64,000 bases of DNA from Nisaea sp. GTDB lineage: Bacteria > Pseudomonadota > Alphaproteobacteria > Thalassobaculales > Thalassobaculaceae. The position numbers were made by a program, and so were the translations under genes. The notes beneath the pieces are model-generated. The model made no database searches, had not been told where the DNA came from, and was given only the letters and a program-made list of their open reading frames with translations. This document shows positions 48,207-56,563 of the stretch, one piece after another. Numbering within the stretch: the stretch's first letter is position 1; the number at the start of each line of letters is the position of its first letter. The DNA lies in contig NZ_JAXMNY010000003.1 in assembly GCF_034670185.1 (NCBI RefSeq), positions 543,065 through 607,064 on the forward strand. The letters run 5' to 3'.

Positions 48207-50495
48207 GTGGCTGACGAACTGAAGGAAGCGGCACTTTATTTTCACAAGTACCCGAGGCCGGGGAAGCTGACGGTCGAAGCGACCAAGCCGCTTGCGACCC
48301 AGCGTGATCTCTCTCTTGCCTATTCTCCGGGCGTTGCCTACGCCTGCATGGCCATCGTGGAAGATCCGAACGAAGTCCGGAACATGACGGCCCGCGGAAA
48401 CCTCGTCGGCGTGATCACGAACGGGACCGCGGTACTTGGCCTTGGCAATATCGGACCGCTCGCCTCCAAGCCGGTGATGGAAGGCAAGGCCGTCCTCTTC
48501 AAGAAGTTCGCTTATATCGACGTGTTCGACCTTGAGGTCGATGAGCTCGATGTCGACAAGTTCTGCGATGTCGTAGCCTCACTGGAGCCGACTTTCGGCG
48601 GTATCAATCTCGAAGATATCAAGGCGCCGGAATGCTTTGAAATCGAGGAAAAGCTTCGCGCCAGGATGAACATCCCGGTTTTCCATGACGACCAGCACGG
48701 CACGGCCATTATTGTCGCGGCGGCAATCCTCAGCGGTCTTCGCTGCGTCGACAAGAAGCTGGAAGACATCAAACTGGTCACCTCCGGTGCCGGCGCTGCG
48801 GCGCTTGCCTGCCTGAAGCTGCTTGTCTCAATGGGTGTGAAGTACGAGAACGTTACCGTCACGGACATTGATGGTGTGGTCTACAAGGGCCGCGCCGCGA
48901 TGAACCCGCACCTGGAAGCGTTTGCCCAGGAAACCGATGCCCGCACTCTGGGAGAGGTCATCGATAGTGCCGACGTCTTCCTTGGTCTTTCCGCGCCGGG
49001 CGTGCTGAAGCAGGACATGGTCAAGAAGATGGCGAAGGACCCGCTGGTTCTCGCTCTTGCCAATCCGGACCCGGAAATCACGCCGGAAGATGTGCGCGCG
49101 GTTCGCCCCGATGCGCTGATCTGTACCGGCCGTTCGGATTATCCGAACCAGGTGAACAACGTTCTCTGCTTCCCGTATATTTTCCGTGGCGCGCTTGATG
49201 TCGGGGCGACGACGATCAACGAGGAAATGAAGATCGCCGCGGTCGAAGCCATCGCCGATCTGGCCCAGCAGGAAGCCTCCGACGTTGTCGCGAGCGCTTA
49301 TGGCGGAGAGGCTCCTTCCTTTGGTCCGGAATATCTGATTCCGAAGCCGTTCGATCCACGCCTCATCCTGGAGATTGCGCCGCGCGTCGCCAAGGCCGCG
49401 ATGGACAGCGGCGTCGCCACCATGCCGATGGAGGATTTCGACTGGTATCACGAGAAGCTGAGCCAGTTCGTCTACCGCTCCGGTCAGGTGATGCGCCCGG
49501 TGGTGCTATCCGCCAAGCAGGACCCGAAACGTATTGCCTTTGCGGAAGGCGAGCAGGACCGGATCCTGCGCGCCGCCCAGAGCATCGTGGATGAAGGCAT
49601 TGCACGTCCGTTGCTGATTGGCCGGCGCGATGTAATCGCCGGAAAGATCGAGGATCTGCATCTCCGCTTGAAGCCGGACGAGGATATCGAGATCGTTGAT
49701 ATGCAGAATGACGATCGGCTCGATTCCTTCGCTGCGACCTATCACAAGATGATGGCCCGGCGCGGGGTTGCGCCGGACCGGGCGCGGCAGATCATGCGCA
49801 ACAGGCCGACCGCGATCTCGTCGATCATGGTGTGTCAGGGTGAGGCGGATGCCGGTATCTGCGGCGCGATTGGCCGCTGGCGCGATCATCTGGTCGAAGT
49901 CATTGATATCATCGGCCCGCGTGCGGGTGTGCATCGCTGCACGGCTCTCAGTCTTCTGATCATGCCGCAGGGACCGATCTTCATTCTCGACACCCACGTA
50001 AACCCGACGCCGAGTGCCTCGGATCTGGTGGAAATGGTCGGGCTTGCAACGACGGAAGTACGCAGCTTTGGCATCGAGCCGAAGGTCGCCCTGTTGTCGC
50101 ATTCCAACTTCGGCTCATCAAATCTGGAGTCTGCAGTCCGGATGAGGGAGTCGATTCCCGCGCTGAAAAAGGCCTATCCAGATATCGAGATCGAGGGGGA
50201 GATGCATGCCGATGCGGCGCTCAGCGAGGCGACTCGTGACCGGGCTTTCCCGGGCGCAGGCCTTACCGGGGCCGCGAACCTGCTGGTCATGCCGGGGATC
50301 GATTCTGCCAATATCTCCTTCAATCTGCTGAAGACGCTCGGTCGCGGCCTGTCGGTCGGGCCGATCCTGCTCGGCACGGCGTATCCGATGCATATCCTGA
50401 CGTCGTCGGTTACCGTACGCGGCATCATCAACATGGCGGCCGTTGCTGTTGTCGACGCACAGGAGCATCACCGCATCCGTGCCAAAAAGGGGTGA
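48207..50495 (+). CDS. maeB: NADP-dependent malic enzyme (MaeB type) with phosphotransacetylase-like domain
   Basis: Decarboxylates malate to pyruvate with NADP. The 762-residue protein has two parts. The malic enzyme half includes LAYSPGVAYACMAI, GNLVGVITNGTAVLGLGNIGP, IPVFHDDQHGTAIIVAAA and the nucleotide loop LVTSGAGAAALACLKLL. The C-terminal half (from about residue 430) resembles phosphate acetyltransferase, with RIAFAEGEQDRILRAAQ and GPILLGTAYPMHILTSS; in MaeB enzymes it is regulatory, with acetyl-CoA sensing. The GTG start has GGGGAGA upstream. It is followed after four bases by mgtE. Confidence 0.95.
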   Translation: MADELKEAALYFHKYPRPGKLTVEATKPLATQRDLSLAYSPGVAYACMAIVEDPNEVRNMTARGNLVGVITNGTAVLGLGNIGPLASKPVMEGKAVLFKKFAYIDVFDLEVDELDVDKFCDVVASLEPTFGGINLEDIKAPECFEIEEKLRARMNIPVFHDDQHGTAIIVAAAILSGLRCVDKKLEDIKLVTSGAGAAALACLKLLVSMGVKYENVTVTDIDGVVYKGRAAMNPHLEAFAQETDARTLGEVIDSADVFLGLSAPGVLKQDMVKKMAKDPLVLALANPDPEITPEDVRAVRPDALICTGRSDYPNQVNNVLCFPYIFRGALDVGATTINEEMKIAAVEAIADLAQQEASDVVASAYGGEAPSFGPEYLIPKPFDPRLILEIAPRVAKAAMDSGVATMPMEDFDWYHEKLSQFVYRSGQVMRPVVLSAKQDPKRIAFAEGEQDRILRAAQSIVDEGIARPLLIGRRDVIAGKIEDLHLRLKPDEDIEIVDMQNDDRLDSFAATYHKMMARRGVAPDRARQIMRNRPTAISSIMVCQGEADAGICGAIGRWRDHLVEVIDIIGPRAGVHRCTALSLLIMPQGPIFILDTHVNPTPSASDLVEMVGLATTEVRSFGIEPKVALLSHSNFGSSNLESAVRMRESIPALKKAYPDIEIEGEMHADAALSEATRDRAFPGAGLTGAANLLVMPGIDSANISFNLLKTLGRGLSVGPILLGTAYPMHILTSSVTVRGIINMAAVAVVDAQEHHRIRAKKG

Positions 50496-50499
50496 GCCG

Positions 50500-52032
50500 G
50501 TGAGCGTCGATGGTCCCAACGATCCAGTGCAGGAGCCAGTGGAGTCTGTCGGCGCCGAGAAGCTTCCCGGCGATGAAGCGGCGGTCATCCAGCGCAAGGC
50601 GCGGGCCAAGCGGAAAAAGAAGAAGCTGAAGCGGCGGATCCGGTCTCTGGAGAAAGAGCTCGCCGTTTATGACAGCGTTGCTGCCTCGAAGCTTTATGGG
50701 CTTACGCCGGAGCTGGAAAAGGAAGTCGCGCAGGCGCTGGCTGGAGATAACCCGCGCCAGCTCTACCGGCTCGTGCGTCCGCTGCACGCCGCCGACCATG
50801 CCGACCTGATCGAGCGTTATTCGGGACGTAACCGGGAAGCGCTGGTTGTCGTTCTGGGGCGCTATTTCGACCCCGAGACCCTGACCTACCTCGACGACAA
50901 GGTGCGTGAGGAAGTGATTCCTCTGCTTGACGAGGAGGTTCTCAGGAACGCCATGCACATGCTGGAATCCGACGATGCTGTCGAGATTCTGGGGGAATTG
51001 GACGACGACGAACAGGCGCGTCTGCTTGACACCATGCCCGATCGCGAACGCGCGATGGTCGAGGAGGGGCTGGCCTACGACGAGGCCAGTGCCGGTCGTC
51101 TCATGCAGCGTGAGATGGTGACGGTTCCGGAGCACTGGACTGTCGGCCAAACCATTGACTTCCTGCGCACCACGGAACAGCTGCCGAATTATTTTTACGA
51201 TATCTATGTTGTCGACCCGGCTCATCATCCTTTTGGGAAACTGTCGCTCAGCCGCTTGCTGCGGAGCAAGCGTCCGGTGCGGGTAGCTGACGTCATGAGT
51301 ACGGATTTCCACAAGGTGCCGCTCGTGATGGACCAGGAAGACGTCGCCATGATGTTCCGGCAATACGGGCTTGTTTCCGCGCCGGTAGTGGACGCTGACG
51401 AGCGGCTGATCGGTATGATCACGGTGGATGACGTGGTCGATGTCATGAACGAGGAGGCGGAGGAAGACATCCTGCGTCTCGGCGGTGTGGCGAATGATGA
51501 TCTGCATGGCAGTCTGTTGAGCACCACCCGCAGCCGGTTCTCCTGGCTGGCGGTCAACCTGGTGACGGCGATTGTCGCCTCTGGCGTGATCGGTGCCTTC
51601 GAGACCACGATCGAGAAGATCGTTGCCCTCGCGGTGCTGATGCCGATTGTCGCCTCCATGGGCGGCAATGCAGGAACCCAGACTTTGACCGTCGCCGTGC
51701 GGGCGCTGTCTATGCGCGAGCTGAGTTCCACCAATGCCTTCAAGTTCGTGATGAAGGAAATGACGGTGGGCTCGCTGAACGGGATAATGTTTGCGTTGAT
51801 TGCCGCCGGCGCCTGTTGGGCCTGGTTCGGGGATCCGCAGATCGCTGCAGTGATGGCGTCGGCGATGATGATCAACCTGTTTGTTGCCGGTCTTTCAGGG
51901 ACCTTGATCCCGATCACGCTCGAGCGGTTCAAGATCGACCCGGCCGTCGCCTCCACGGTGTTTCTCACCACAGTGACGGATGTGGTCGGCTTTTTCACCT
52001 TCCTCGGGCTTGCCGCGCTGTTCCTGATGTAA
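50500..52032 (+). CDS. mgtE: Magnesium transporter MgtE
   Basis: A dimeric magnesium channel gated by intracellular magnesium. The 510-residue protein has a highly charged N-terminal extension (KARAKRKKKKLKRRIRSLEKEL), the N domain (ETLTYLDDKVREEVIPLLDEEV, LGELDDDEQARLLDTMPDRER), two CBS domains (QREMVTVPEHWTVGQTIDFL; RVADVMSTDFHKVPLV), the plug helix region, and five transmembrane segments with VLMPIVASMGGNAGTQTLTVAVRAL, the signature of the pore. I chose the GTG at 50500, eight bases after AAGGGG. The start follows the maeB stop by four bases, so they may share a message. Confidence 0.95.
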   Translation: MSVDGPNDPVQEPVESVGAEKLPGDEAAVIQRKARAKRKKKKLKRRIRSLEKELAVYDSVAASKLYGLTPELEKEVAQALAGDNPRQLYRLVRPLHAADHADLIERYSGRNREALVVVLGRYFDPETLTYLDDKVREEVIPLLDEEVLRNAMHMLESDDAVEILGELDDDEQARLLDTMPDRERAMVEEGLAYDEASAGRLMQREMVTVPEHWTVGQTIDFLRTTEQLPNYFYDIYVVDPAHHPFGKLSLSRLLRSKRPVRVADVMSTDFHKVPLVMDQEDVAMMFRQYGLVSAPVVDADERLIGMITVDDVVDVMNEEAEEDILRLGGVANDDLHGSLLSTTRSRFSWLAVNLVTAIVASGVIGAFETTIEKIVALAVLMPIVASMGGNAGTQTLTVAVRALSMRELSSTNAFKFVMKEMTVGSLNGIMFALIAAGACWAWFGDPQIAAVMASAMMINLFVAGLSGTLIPITLERFKIDPAVASTVFLTTVTDVVGFFTFLGLAALFLM

Positions 52033-52040
52033 CTGGATTG

Positions 52041-52058
52041 ATTGACGTACGCGTCAAT
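52041..52058. promoter_or_regulatory. LiuR-type operator 1 (upstream of the MerR gene)
   Basis: ATTGACGTACGCGTCAAT has arms ATTGACG and CGTCAAT around TACG. It lies 18 bases before the MerR-family ATG and just after the mgtE stop. A near-identical site lies after the regulator gene. MerR-type regulators of leucine/isovalerate degradation bind palindromes of this size; the exact assignment is inference. Confidence 0.7.
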
Positions 52059-52076
52059 CGGTGATTTCCTTTTTCG

Positions 52077-52469
52077 ATGCTGAAGGAAATCACCACGGCG
52101 GATCTTGCCCGCGAATACGATCTGACAACGCGGGCAATCCGGCACTATGAGGCATTGGGTCTGATCTGCCCGGCCCGGCGCGGCCGGACACGGATTTTCA
52201 GCCTACGGGACAAGGTGCGCGTCGGTCTCATCGCGCGAGGCCGGAGGCTCGGCCTTTCTCTCGAAGAAATTCGTGAAATCATTGACCTCTATGATGCCGA
52301 ACGTGGCGAAGAGCGGCAGATCCTGTTGCTTCTGGGAAAGCTCCGGGCGCGGCGTTCGAAGCTGCAGGAACAGGTCCGGGAGATGACCCTGATCCTGGAC
52401 GAGCTCGATGCCGTCGAGGCGAGTTGCATTGAGTCGTTGACGGATCTTGCCAAAGACGGGAATGATTGA
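52077..52469 (+). CDS. liuR: MerR-family regulator of leucine/isovalerate catabolism (LiuR-like)
   Basis: A 130-residue MerR-type regulator with an N-terminal winged helix (LAREYDLTTRAIRHYEALGLI, then RRGRTRIFSLRDKVRVGLIARGRRLGLSLEEIREIIDLYD) and a C-terminal dimerising coiled coil (LLLLGKLRARRSKLQEQVREMTLIL). It lacks the cysteines of metal-sensing MerR proteins. Position at the head of isovaleryl-CoA dehydrogenase and methylcrotonyl-CoA carboxylase genes identifies it as LiuR-like, a regulator that senses leucine or isovalerate breakdown. It is flanked by two matching operators, one overlapping its own stop codon, so it likely represses itself and the cluster. Confidence 0.8.
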   Translation: MLKEITTADLAREYDLTTRAIRHYEALGLICPARRGRTRIFSLRDKVRVGLIARGRRLGLSLEEIREIIDLYDAERGEERQILLLLGKLRARRSKLQEQVREMTLILDELDAVEASCIESLTDLAKDGND

Positions 52470-52482
52470 CGTGAACGTCAAT
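52465..52482. promoter_or_regulatory. LiuR-type operator 2 (upstream of the catabolic genes)
   Basis: ATTGACGTGAACGTCAAT, with arms ATTGACGT and ACGTCAAT around GA, repeats the pattern of the site at 52041. It overlaps the stop codon of the regulator (TGA at 52467-52469) and lies ten bases before the thioesterase ATG. Confidence 0.75.
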
Positions 52483-52491
52483 GAAAGTCCG

Positions 52492-52953
52492 ATGCCCAGA
52501 TTTCAGACACCCAACCTCGATTTTGCCGGCCGTGTGCGAGAAAGCTTTGCCCGGCAGGCCTTCATGACGCATATCGGCGCCGTGCTTTCCGAAGTCGCGC
52601 CTGGGCGCTGCGAGATCGGTCTTCCCTACAGGGAGGAGCTGACACAGCAGCATGGTTTCTTCCATGGCGGCATTATTGGCACGCTTGCGGACAATGCCTG
52701 CGGCTATGCCGCCTTTACGCTGGCGCCGGCGGATGCCAGCATCCTGACCGTCGAATACAAGATGAATATCGTCTCGCCCGGTGACGGGGAACGGCTGGTT
52801 GCCAGGGCTGAAGTCGTGCGGCCCGGGCGCTCGCTCGTGGTCTGCCGGTGCGATGTTATTGCGGTGAAGAACGATACGGAAAAACTGGCGGCGACAGCGC
52901 TTGCCACAATGATGCTCATGCATGGTCGCGAAGACGACCGGAGCGGCAACTGA
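52492..52953 (+). CDS. PaaI-type acyl-CoA thioesterase (hot-dog fold)
   Basis: A 153-residue single hot-dog-fold protein of the PaaI/YbgC type thioesterases. It has ARQAFMTHIGAVLSEVAPGRCEIGLPY, the catalytic-loop motif QQHGFFHGGIIGTLADNACGYAAF and the strand ILTVEYKMNIVSPGDG. In the leucine cluster it may release CoA from stalled acyl-CoA intermediates; substrate is unknown. The ATG at 52492 is chosen because it matches the family start; GTG at 52471 would place the start inside the operator. It is the first catabolic gene after the regulator. Confidence 0.85.
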   Translation: MPRFQTPNLDFAGRVRESFARQAFMTHIGAVLSEVAPGRCEIGLPYREELTQQHGFFHGGIIGTLADNACGYAAFTLAPADASILTVEYKMNIVSPGDGERLVARAEVVRPGRSLVVCRCDVIAVKNDTEKLAATALATMMLMHGREDDRSGN

Positions 52954-52985
52954 CGCCGTGAAAATGCAAAGCGGAGGAAACGAGA

Positions 52986-54158
52986 ATGATCCCGAATGAT
53001 ATCCCCTCGCTGAACTACGATCTGGGCGAGACCGCGGACATGCTGCGCGATGCGGTGCGTTCTTTCTCGGCGGACGAGATCGCGCCGCGTGCGGCGGAGA
53101 TCGACCGGTCGAACGAATTCCCGATGGATCTCTGGCCAAAGCTTGGCGCTCTCGGTGTGCTCGGCGTTACGGTGGACGAAAAGTACGGCGGTGCCGGGAT
53201 GGGGTATCTCGAACATTCTGTCGCCATGGAAGAAATCAGCCGGGCATCCGCATCGGTGGGGCTGAGCTACGGCGCCCATTCCAATCTCTGTGTGAACCAG
53301 ATCCGGCTGAACGGGACAGAGGAACAGCGGCAGAAATATCTGCCGAAGCTGATCTCCGGGGAGCATGTCGGCGCGCTGGCCATGAGCGAACCCGGTGCCG
53401 GCTCCGACGTCGTTTCAATGAAACTGCGGGCGGAAAAGAAGGGTGACCGTTACGTCCTGAATGGCACCAAGATGTGGATCACCAACGGCCCGGACGCGGA
53501 TACGCTGGTGGTCTATGCCAAGACCGATCCCGAGGCGCACCAGCATGGCATCACCGCTTTCCTGATCGAGAAGAGCTTCAAGGGATTCTCGACAGCGCAG
53601 AAGCTGGACAAGCTCGGTATGCGCGGCTCGAACACCTGCGAGTTGGTGTTCGAGAACTGCGAGGTGCCGGAGGAGAATGTGCTCGGCCAACTGAATGGCG
53701 GTGCCCGGGTGCTGATGAGTGGGCTCGATTACGAGCGCGCCGTGCTGGCCGCCGGATCGCTCGGTATCATGCAGGCCTGCATGGATATCGTTGTGCCCTA
53801 CATTCATGAGCGTAAACAGTTCGGCAAGTCGATCGGCGAGTTCCAGCTCATGCAGGGCAAGATCGCCGACATGTATGTAACGATGAATTCGGCCAAGGCT
53901 TATGTCTATGCCGTGGCCAAGGCCTGCGACCGGGGAGAGGTCACCCGGAAGGACGCCGCCGGCGCAATTCTCTACGCTGCCGAAAAGGCAACCTGGATGG
54001 CGCTCGAAGCGATTCAATGCCTCGGCGGCAACGGCTATATCAACGACACCGCGACGGGTCGGCTGCTGCGGGATGCCAAGCTCTACGAGATCGGTGCCGG
54101 TACCAGCGAGATTCGCCGGATGCTGATCGGCCGCGAGCTTTTCAAGGAAACTGCCTGA
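52986..54158 (+). CDS. ivd: Isovaleryl-CoA dehydrogenase
   Basis: FAD enzyme that oxidises isovaleryl-CoA to 3-methylcrotonyl-CoA in leucine breakdown. The 390-residue protein is a full acyl-CoA dehydrogenase with ALAMSEPGAGSDVVSMKLRAE, MWITNGPDADTLVVYAKT, GMRGSNTCELVFENCEVPEEN, and the C-terminal CLGGNGYINDTATGRLLRDAK. The catalytic base is E250 in MSGLDYERAVLAAG, at the position specific to isovaleryl-CoA dehydrogenases rather than the one used by most acyl-CoA dehydrogenases. Together with the methylcrotonyl-CoA carboxylase genes downstream this fixes the function. GGAGG precedes the ATG. Confidence 0.95.
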   Translation: MIPNDIPSLNYDLGETADMLRDAVRSFSADEIAPRAAEIDRSNEFPMDLWPKLGALGVLGVTVDEKYGGAGMGYLEHSVAMEEISRASASVGLSYGAHSNLCVNQIRLNGTEEQRQKYLPKLISGEHVGALAMSEPGAGSDVVSMKLRAEKKGDRYVLNGTKMWITNGPDADTLVVYAKTDPEAHQHGITAFLIEKSFKGFSTAQKLDKLGMRGSNTCELVFENCEVPEENVLGQLNGGARVLMSGLDYERAVLAAGSLGIMQACMDIVVPYIHERKQFGKSIGEFQLMQGKIADMYVTMNSAKAYVYAVAKACDRGEVTRKDAAGAILYAAEKATWMALEAIQCLGGNGYINDTATGRLLRDAKLYEIGAGTSEIRRMLIGRELFKETA

Positions 54159-54172
54159 CCGGGAGTGCCACC

Positions 54173-54784
54173 GTGGCCATCGACCATGAAAACGGCCTGA
54201 TCCATGAGGCTGACGGTAAACCGCGCTGCTGGTGGTGCGCCGGAGACGATCTCTATCGGCACTATCACGACACCGAGTGGGGGCAGCGGGCGCGGGACGA
54301 CCGCACGCTGTTTGAGAAAATCTGTCTTGAGGGCTTCCAGTCCGGACTTTCCTGGCTGACGATCCTCCGCAAGCGGGAGAACTTCCGCGCGGCCTTTGCT
54401 GATTTCGAGATCGAGAAGGTTGCCGCCTTCACCGATGCGGATATCGAGCGCTGCCTGCAGGATGCCGGGATCGTCCGGCACCGGGGCAAGATCGTCTCGA
54501 CGATCAACAACGCAAAGCGGGCCATTGAGCTGATCGAGAAGGAAGGCTCCCTCTCAGACTATGTCTGGGGTTTCAGAGCGGAGCATCGCGGACCGGAGCG
54601 GCTCGACTTTGCGACACTGCAGACCATGGCAACCACACCGGAATCGACGGGGCTTTCCAAAGATCTGAAAAAACGCGGCTGGAGCTTCGTCGGCCCGACC
54701 ACGTGCTACGCTTTCATGCAGGCCATGGGCATGGTCGATGATCATGTCGAGGGTTGTCACGTTACTGTCGGGGAACGACGGTAA
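54173..54784 (+). CDS. tag: 3-methyladenine DNA glycosylase I (Tag)
   Basis: Removes 3-methyladenine from DNA. The 203-residue protein has the Tag family pattern: CWWCAGDDLYRHYHDTEWGQ (zinc-binding Cys and the YxxYHDxEWG segment), FEKICLEGFQSGLSWLTILRKRENFR, and the C-terminal GWSFVGPTTCYAFMQAMGMVDDHVEGCH with a zinc Cys and His. The start is GTG at 54173 after GGGAG. A longer frame reaching back into ivd is shadow. DNA repair has no obvious role in leucine catabolism, so its place between ivd and the downstream genes is unexpected. Confidence 0.94.
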   Translation: MAIDHENGLIHEADGKPRCWWCAGDDLYRHYHDTEWGQRARDDRTLFEKICLEGFQSGLSWLTILRKRENFRAAFADFEIEKVAAFTDADIERCLQDAGIVRHRGKIVSTINNAKRAIELIEKEGSLSDYVWGFRAEHRGPERLDFATLQTMATTPESTGLSKDLKKRGWSFVGPTTCYAFMQAMGMVDDHVEGCHVTVGERR

Positions 54785-54816
54785 GGGGCGACCAAGAGGA
54801 GCCGGAAGGAGGAATT

Positions 54817-55218
54817 ATGATCGGAAAGCGCATCTATTCAGGATCGCCGTTCGAGGAAATGGCCGGATATGCCCGTGCCGTTGTCGATGGCGATATGGTC
54901 TATGTCTCCGGCACGACGGGCTTCAATCCGGAGAGCATGAGCTTCCCGGATTCGGTCGAGGAACAGGCCGAGCTCTGTTTCCTGAACATTCAGCGGGCGC
55001 TGCTTCAGGCGCGCAGCAACCTTGAAAACATGCTCCGCGTCCGGGTCTTTGTCGCCAGCCGGGAAGAGTTCGACCGGATCAAGCCGATCATCAAGAAATA
55101 TTGCGATGCCGCCCGTCCGGCGAACACGACGATCATCTGCGATCTTGCCGAAGAGCAGATGCGTGTCGAGGTCGAGGTGACGGCGAAAGCCATGGTGCGG
55201 CCTGGCAACGAACGCTGA
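54817..55218 (+). CDS. Rid family protein (RidA-like)
   Basis: A 133-residue Rid/YjgF domain protein. It has FEEMAGYARAVVDGDMVYVSGTTGFNPES, AELCFLNIQRALLQARSNLENMLRVRVFVAS and the C-terminal MRVEVEVTAKAMV. Classical RidA has an arginine (R105 in the bacterial enzyme) that hydrolyses reactive enamines; here the aligned position reads ICDLAEE and appears to lack it, so it may belong to another Rid subgroup. GGAAGGAGGA precedes the ATG. It overlaps the out-of-frame end of the longer frame into tag but not the tag gene itself. Confidence 0.85.
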   Translation: MIGKRIYSGSPFEEMAGYARAVVDGDMVYVSGTTGFNPESMSFPDSVEEQAELCFLNIQRALLQARSNLENMLRVRVFVASREEFDRIKPIIKKYCDAARPANTTIICDLAEEQMRVEVEVTAKAMVRPGNER

Positions 55219-55229
55219 GGGAGGCGAAA

Positions 55230-55904
55230 ATGCCGACAGTTCTGATTACCGGGGCAAACCGGGGAATAGGTCTGGAGTTGGCGCGTGCTTACGCGACGGA
55301 TGGATGGTCTGTGATCGGCGCCTGCCGCAATCCGGACGGGGCCACGGATCTCGCGGCCATTGAGGGTGTTGAGCTTTGCCCACTGGATGTGAACGACGCG
55401 GCCAGCATAGCGGCCATGGCGGAACGCTATAAGGGCCGTCCGGTCGATGTCTTGCTGAATAATGCCGGGATCATTGGCGGGCGCGGCATGCTGGCCGAGA
55501 TCGATTACGCGGCCTGGGCCGACACGATGCAAACCAACCTCTTCGGACCGATCCGTATCGCCGAGGCGATGAAAGACAATGTGCTGTCCAGTGACCGCAA
55601 ACAGATGGCCTTCATCAGCTCGAAGATGGGCTCGCTCGCGGAATGTACCGGCGGGTCCTATATTTACCGGTCCTCCAAGGCCGCCCTCAACATGGCCGTC
55701 AAATGCCTGTCTCTGGAATTCGCCGGAAACGGGCTCACCGCAGTGATGTTCCATCCGGGCCATGTGCGCACGGATATGGGCGGCGCGTCGGCCCCGGTTC
55801 TGCCGGTGGAAAGTGCAACCGGTATCAAATCGGTGATCGACGGGTTGAGTCCGTCTGACAATGGGCGGTTCTTTAACTACGACGGAACGGAATTGCCGTG
55901 GTGA
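55230..55904 (+). CDS. Short-chain dehydrogenase/reductase
   Basis: A 224-residue classical SDR with the nucleotide loop ITGANRGIGLELA near the N-terminus, the NNAG motif in LLNNAGIIGGRG, the catalytic serine in MAFISSKMGSL and Tyr-x-x-x-Lys in YRSSKAALNMA. It resembles the C-factor-like/sniffer subgroup by length and by FHPGHVRTDMGG near the end. Substrate cannot be read from sequence. It lies 12 bases after the Rid gene and 28 before the isomerase, so all are likely co-transcribed. In contrast to the SDR at 20964, its active site is intact. Confidence 0.88.
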   Translation: MPTVLITGANRGIGLELARAYATDGWSVIGACRNPDGATDLAAIEGVELCPLDVNDAASIAAMAERYKGRPVDVLLNNAGIIGGRGMLAEIDYAAWADTMQTNLFGPIRIAEAMKDNVLSSDRKQMAFISSKMGSLAECTGGSYIYRSSKAALNMAVKCLSLEFAGNGLTAVMFHPGHVRTDMGGASAPVLPVESATGIKSVIDGLSPSDNGRFFNYDGTELPW

Positions 55905-55932
55905 CCGGCCACGGAGTTAAGGGAGCAAAACA

Positions 55933-56553
55933 ATGACCGAGAACGGTGCGGACGGTAGTCCGATTATTTTCTATTACGACTATTCCTCGCCATTCGCCTA
56001 TCTGGCGGCACACAAGATCAACGATCTGGCCAAGCTTTATGGCCGTACTGTCGATTGGCGTCCGACTTTGCTCGGCGCGGTCTTCAAGCTGAATGGCAAT
56101 GCACCGCTGATGGATCAACCGCTGAAGGGTGCGTATTCCCGCCGCGACCTTGATCGCTGTGCCCGTCTGATGGGGCTTCCTCTGAGCTTTCCGGAGAGCT
56201 TCCCGTTTCTTTCCGTAGCGGCGGCGCGCGCAACCTGGTGGCTGAAAGGCAAGGACGAGGCCCTCGCGCAGAAAGTTGCATTGGCTTTCTTCAATGCGGC
56301 CTTTCAGGAGATGAAAGCGATCAACAATGCCGAGGCGGTTATCGAGATTGCCGCCGCGAACGGTGTGGATCCTGACGAGCTTCGCGCTGCTCTCAACGAT
56401 GCGGACGTAAAGGAAAAGCTGAAGACCGAGGTCGATGCCTCGATTGAGGCCGGGGTCTGTGGCGCACCGTTCATTATTGTCGATGGCGAGCCGTTCTGGG
56501 GCGCCGACCGGCTGGATCATGTCGAGCGGTGGCTCAGCACCGGCGGCTGGTAA
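55933..56553 (+). CDS. 2-hydroxychromene-2-carboxylate isomerase-like protein (DsbA fold)
   Basis: A 206-residue thioredoxin-fold protein of the HCCA isomerase/GST-kappa type. The N-terminal FYYDYSSPFAYLAAHKINDL places a serine where DsbA has its reactive Cys, as in HCCA isomerase, and the C-terminal EAGVCGAPFIIVDGEPFWGADRLDHVERWL is the typical cis-Pro region. The family isomerises chromene carboxylates in naphthalene breakdown, but many members sit in other pathways and probably conjugate glutathione. It stands between the SDR and methylcrotonyl-CoA carboxylase; an exact substrate is not known. Confidence 0.88.
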   Translation: MTENGADGSPIIFYYDYSSPFAYLAAHKINDLAKLYGRTVDWRPTLLGAVFKLNGNAPLMDQPLKGAYSRRDLDRCARLMGLPLSFPESFPFLSVAAARATWWLKGKDEALAQKVALAFFNAAFQEMKAINNAEAVIEIAAANGVDPDELRAALNDADVKEKLKTEVDASIEAGVCGAPFIIVDGEPFWGADRLDHVERWLSTGGW

Positions 56554-56563
56554 GGGTTTTCCA

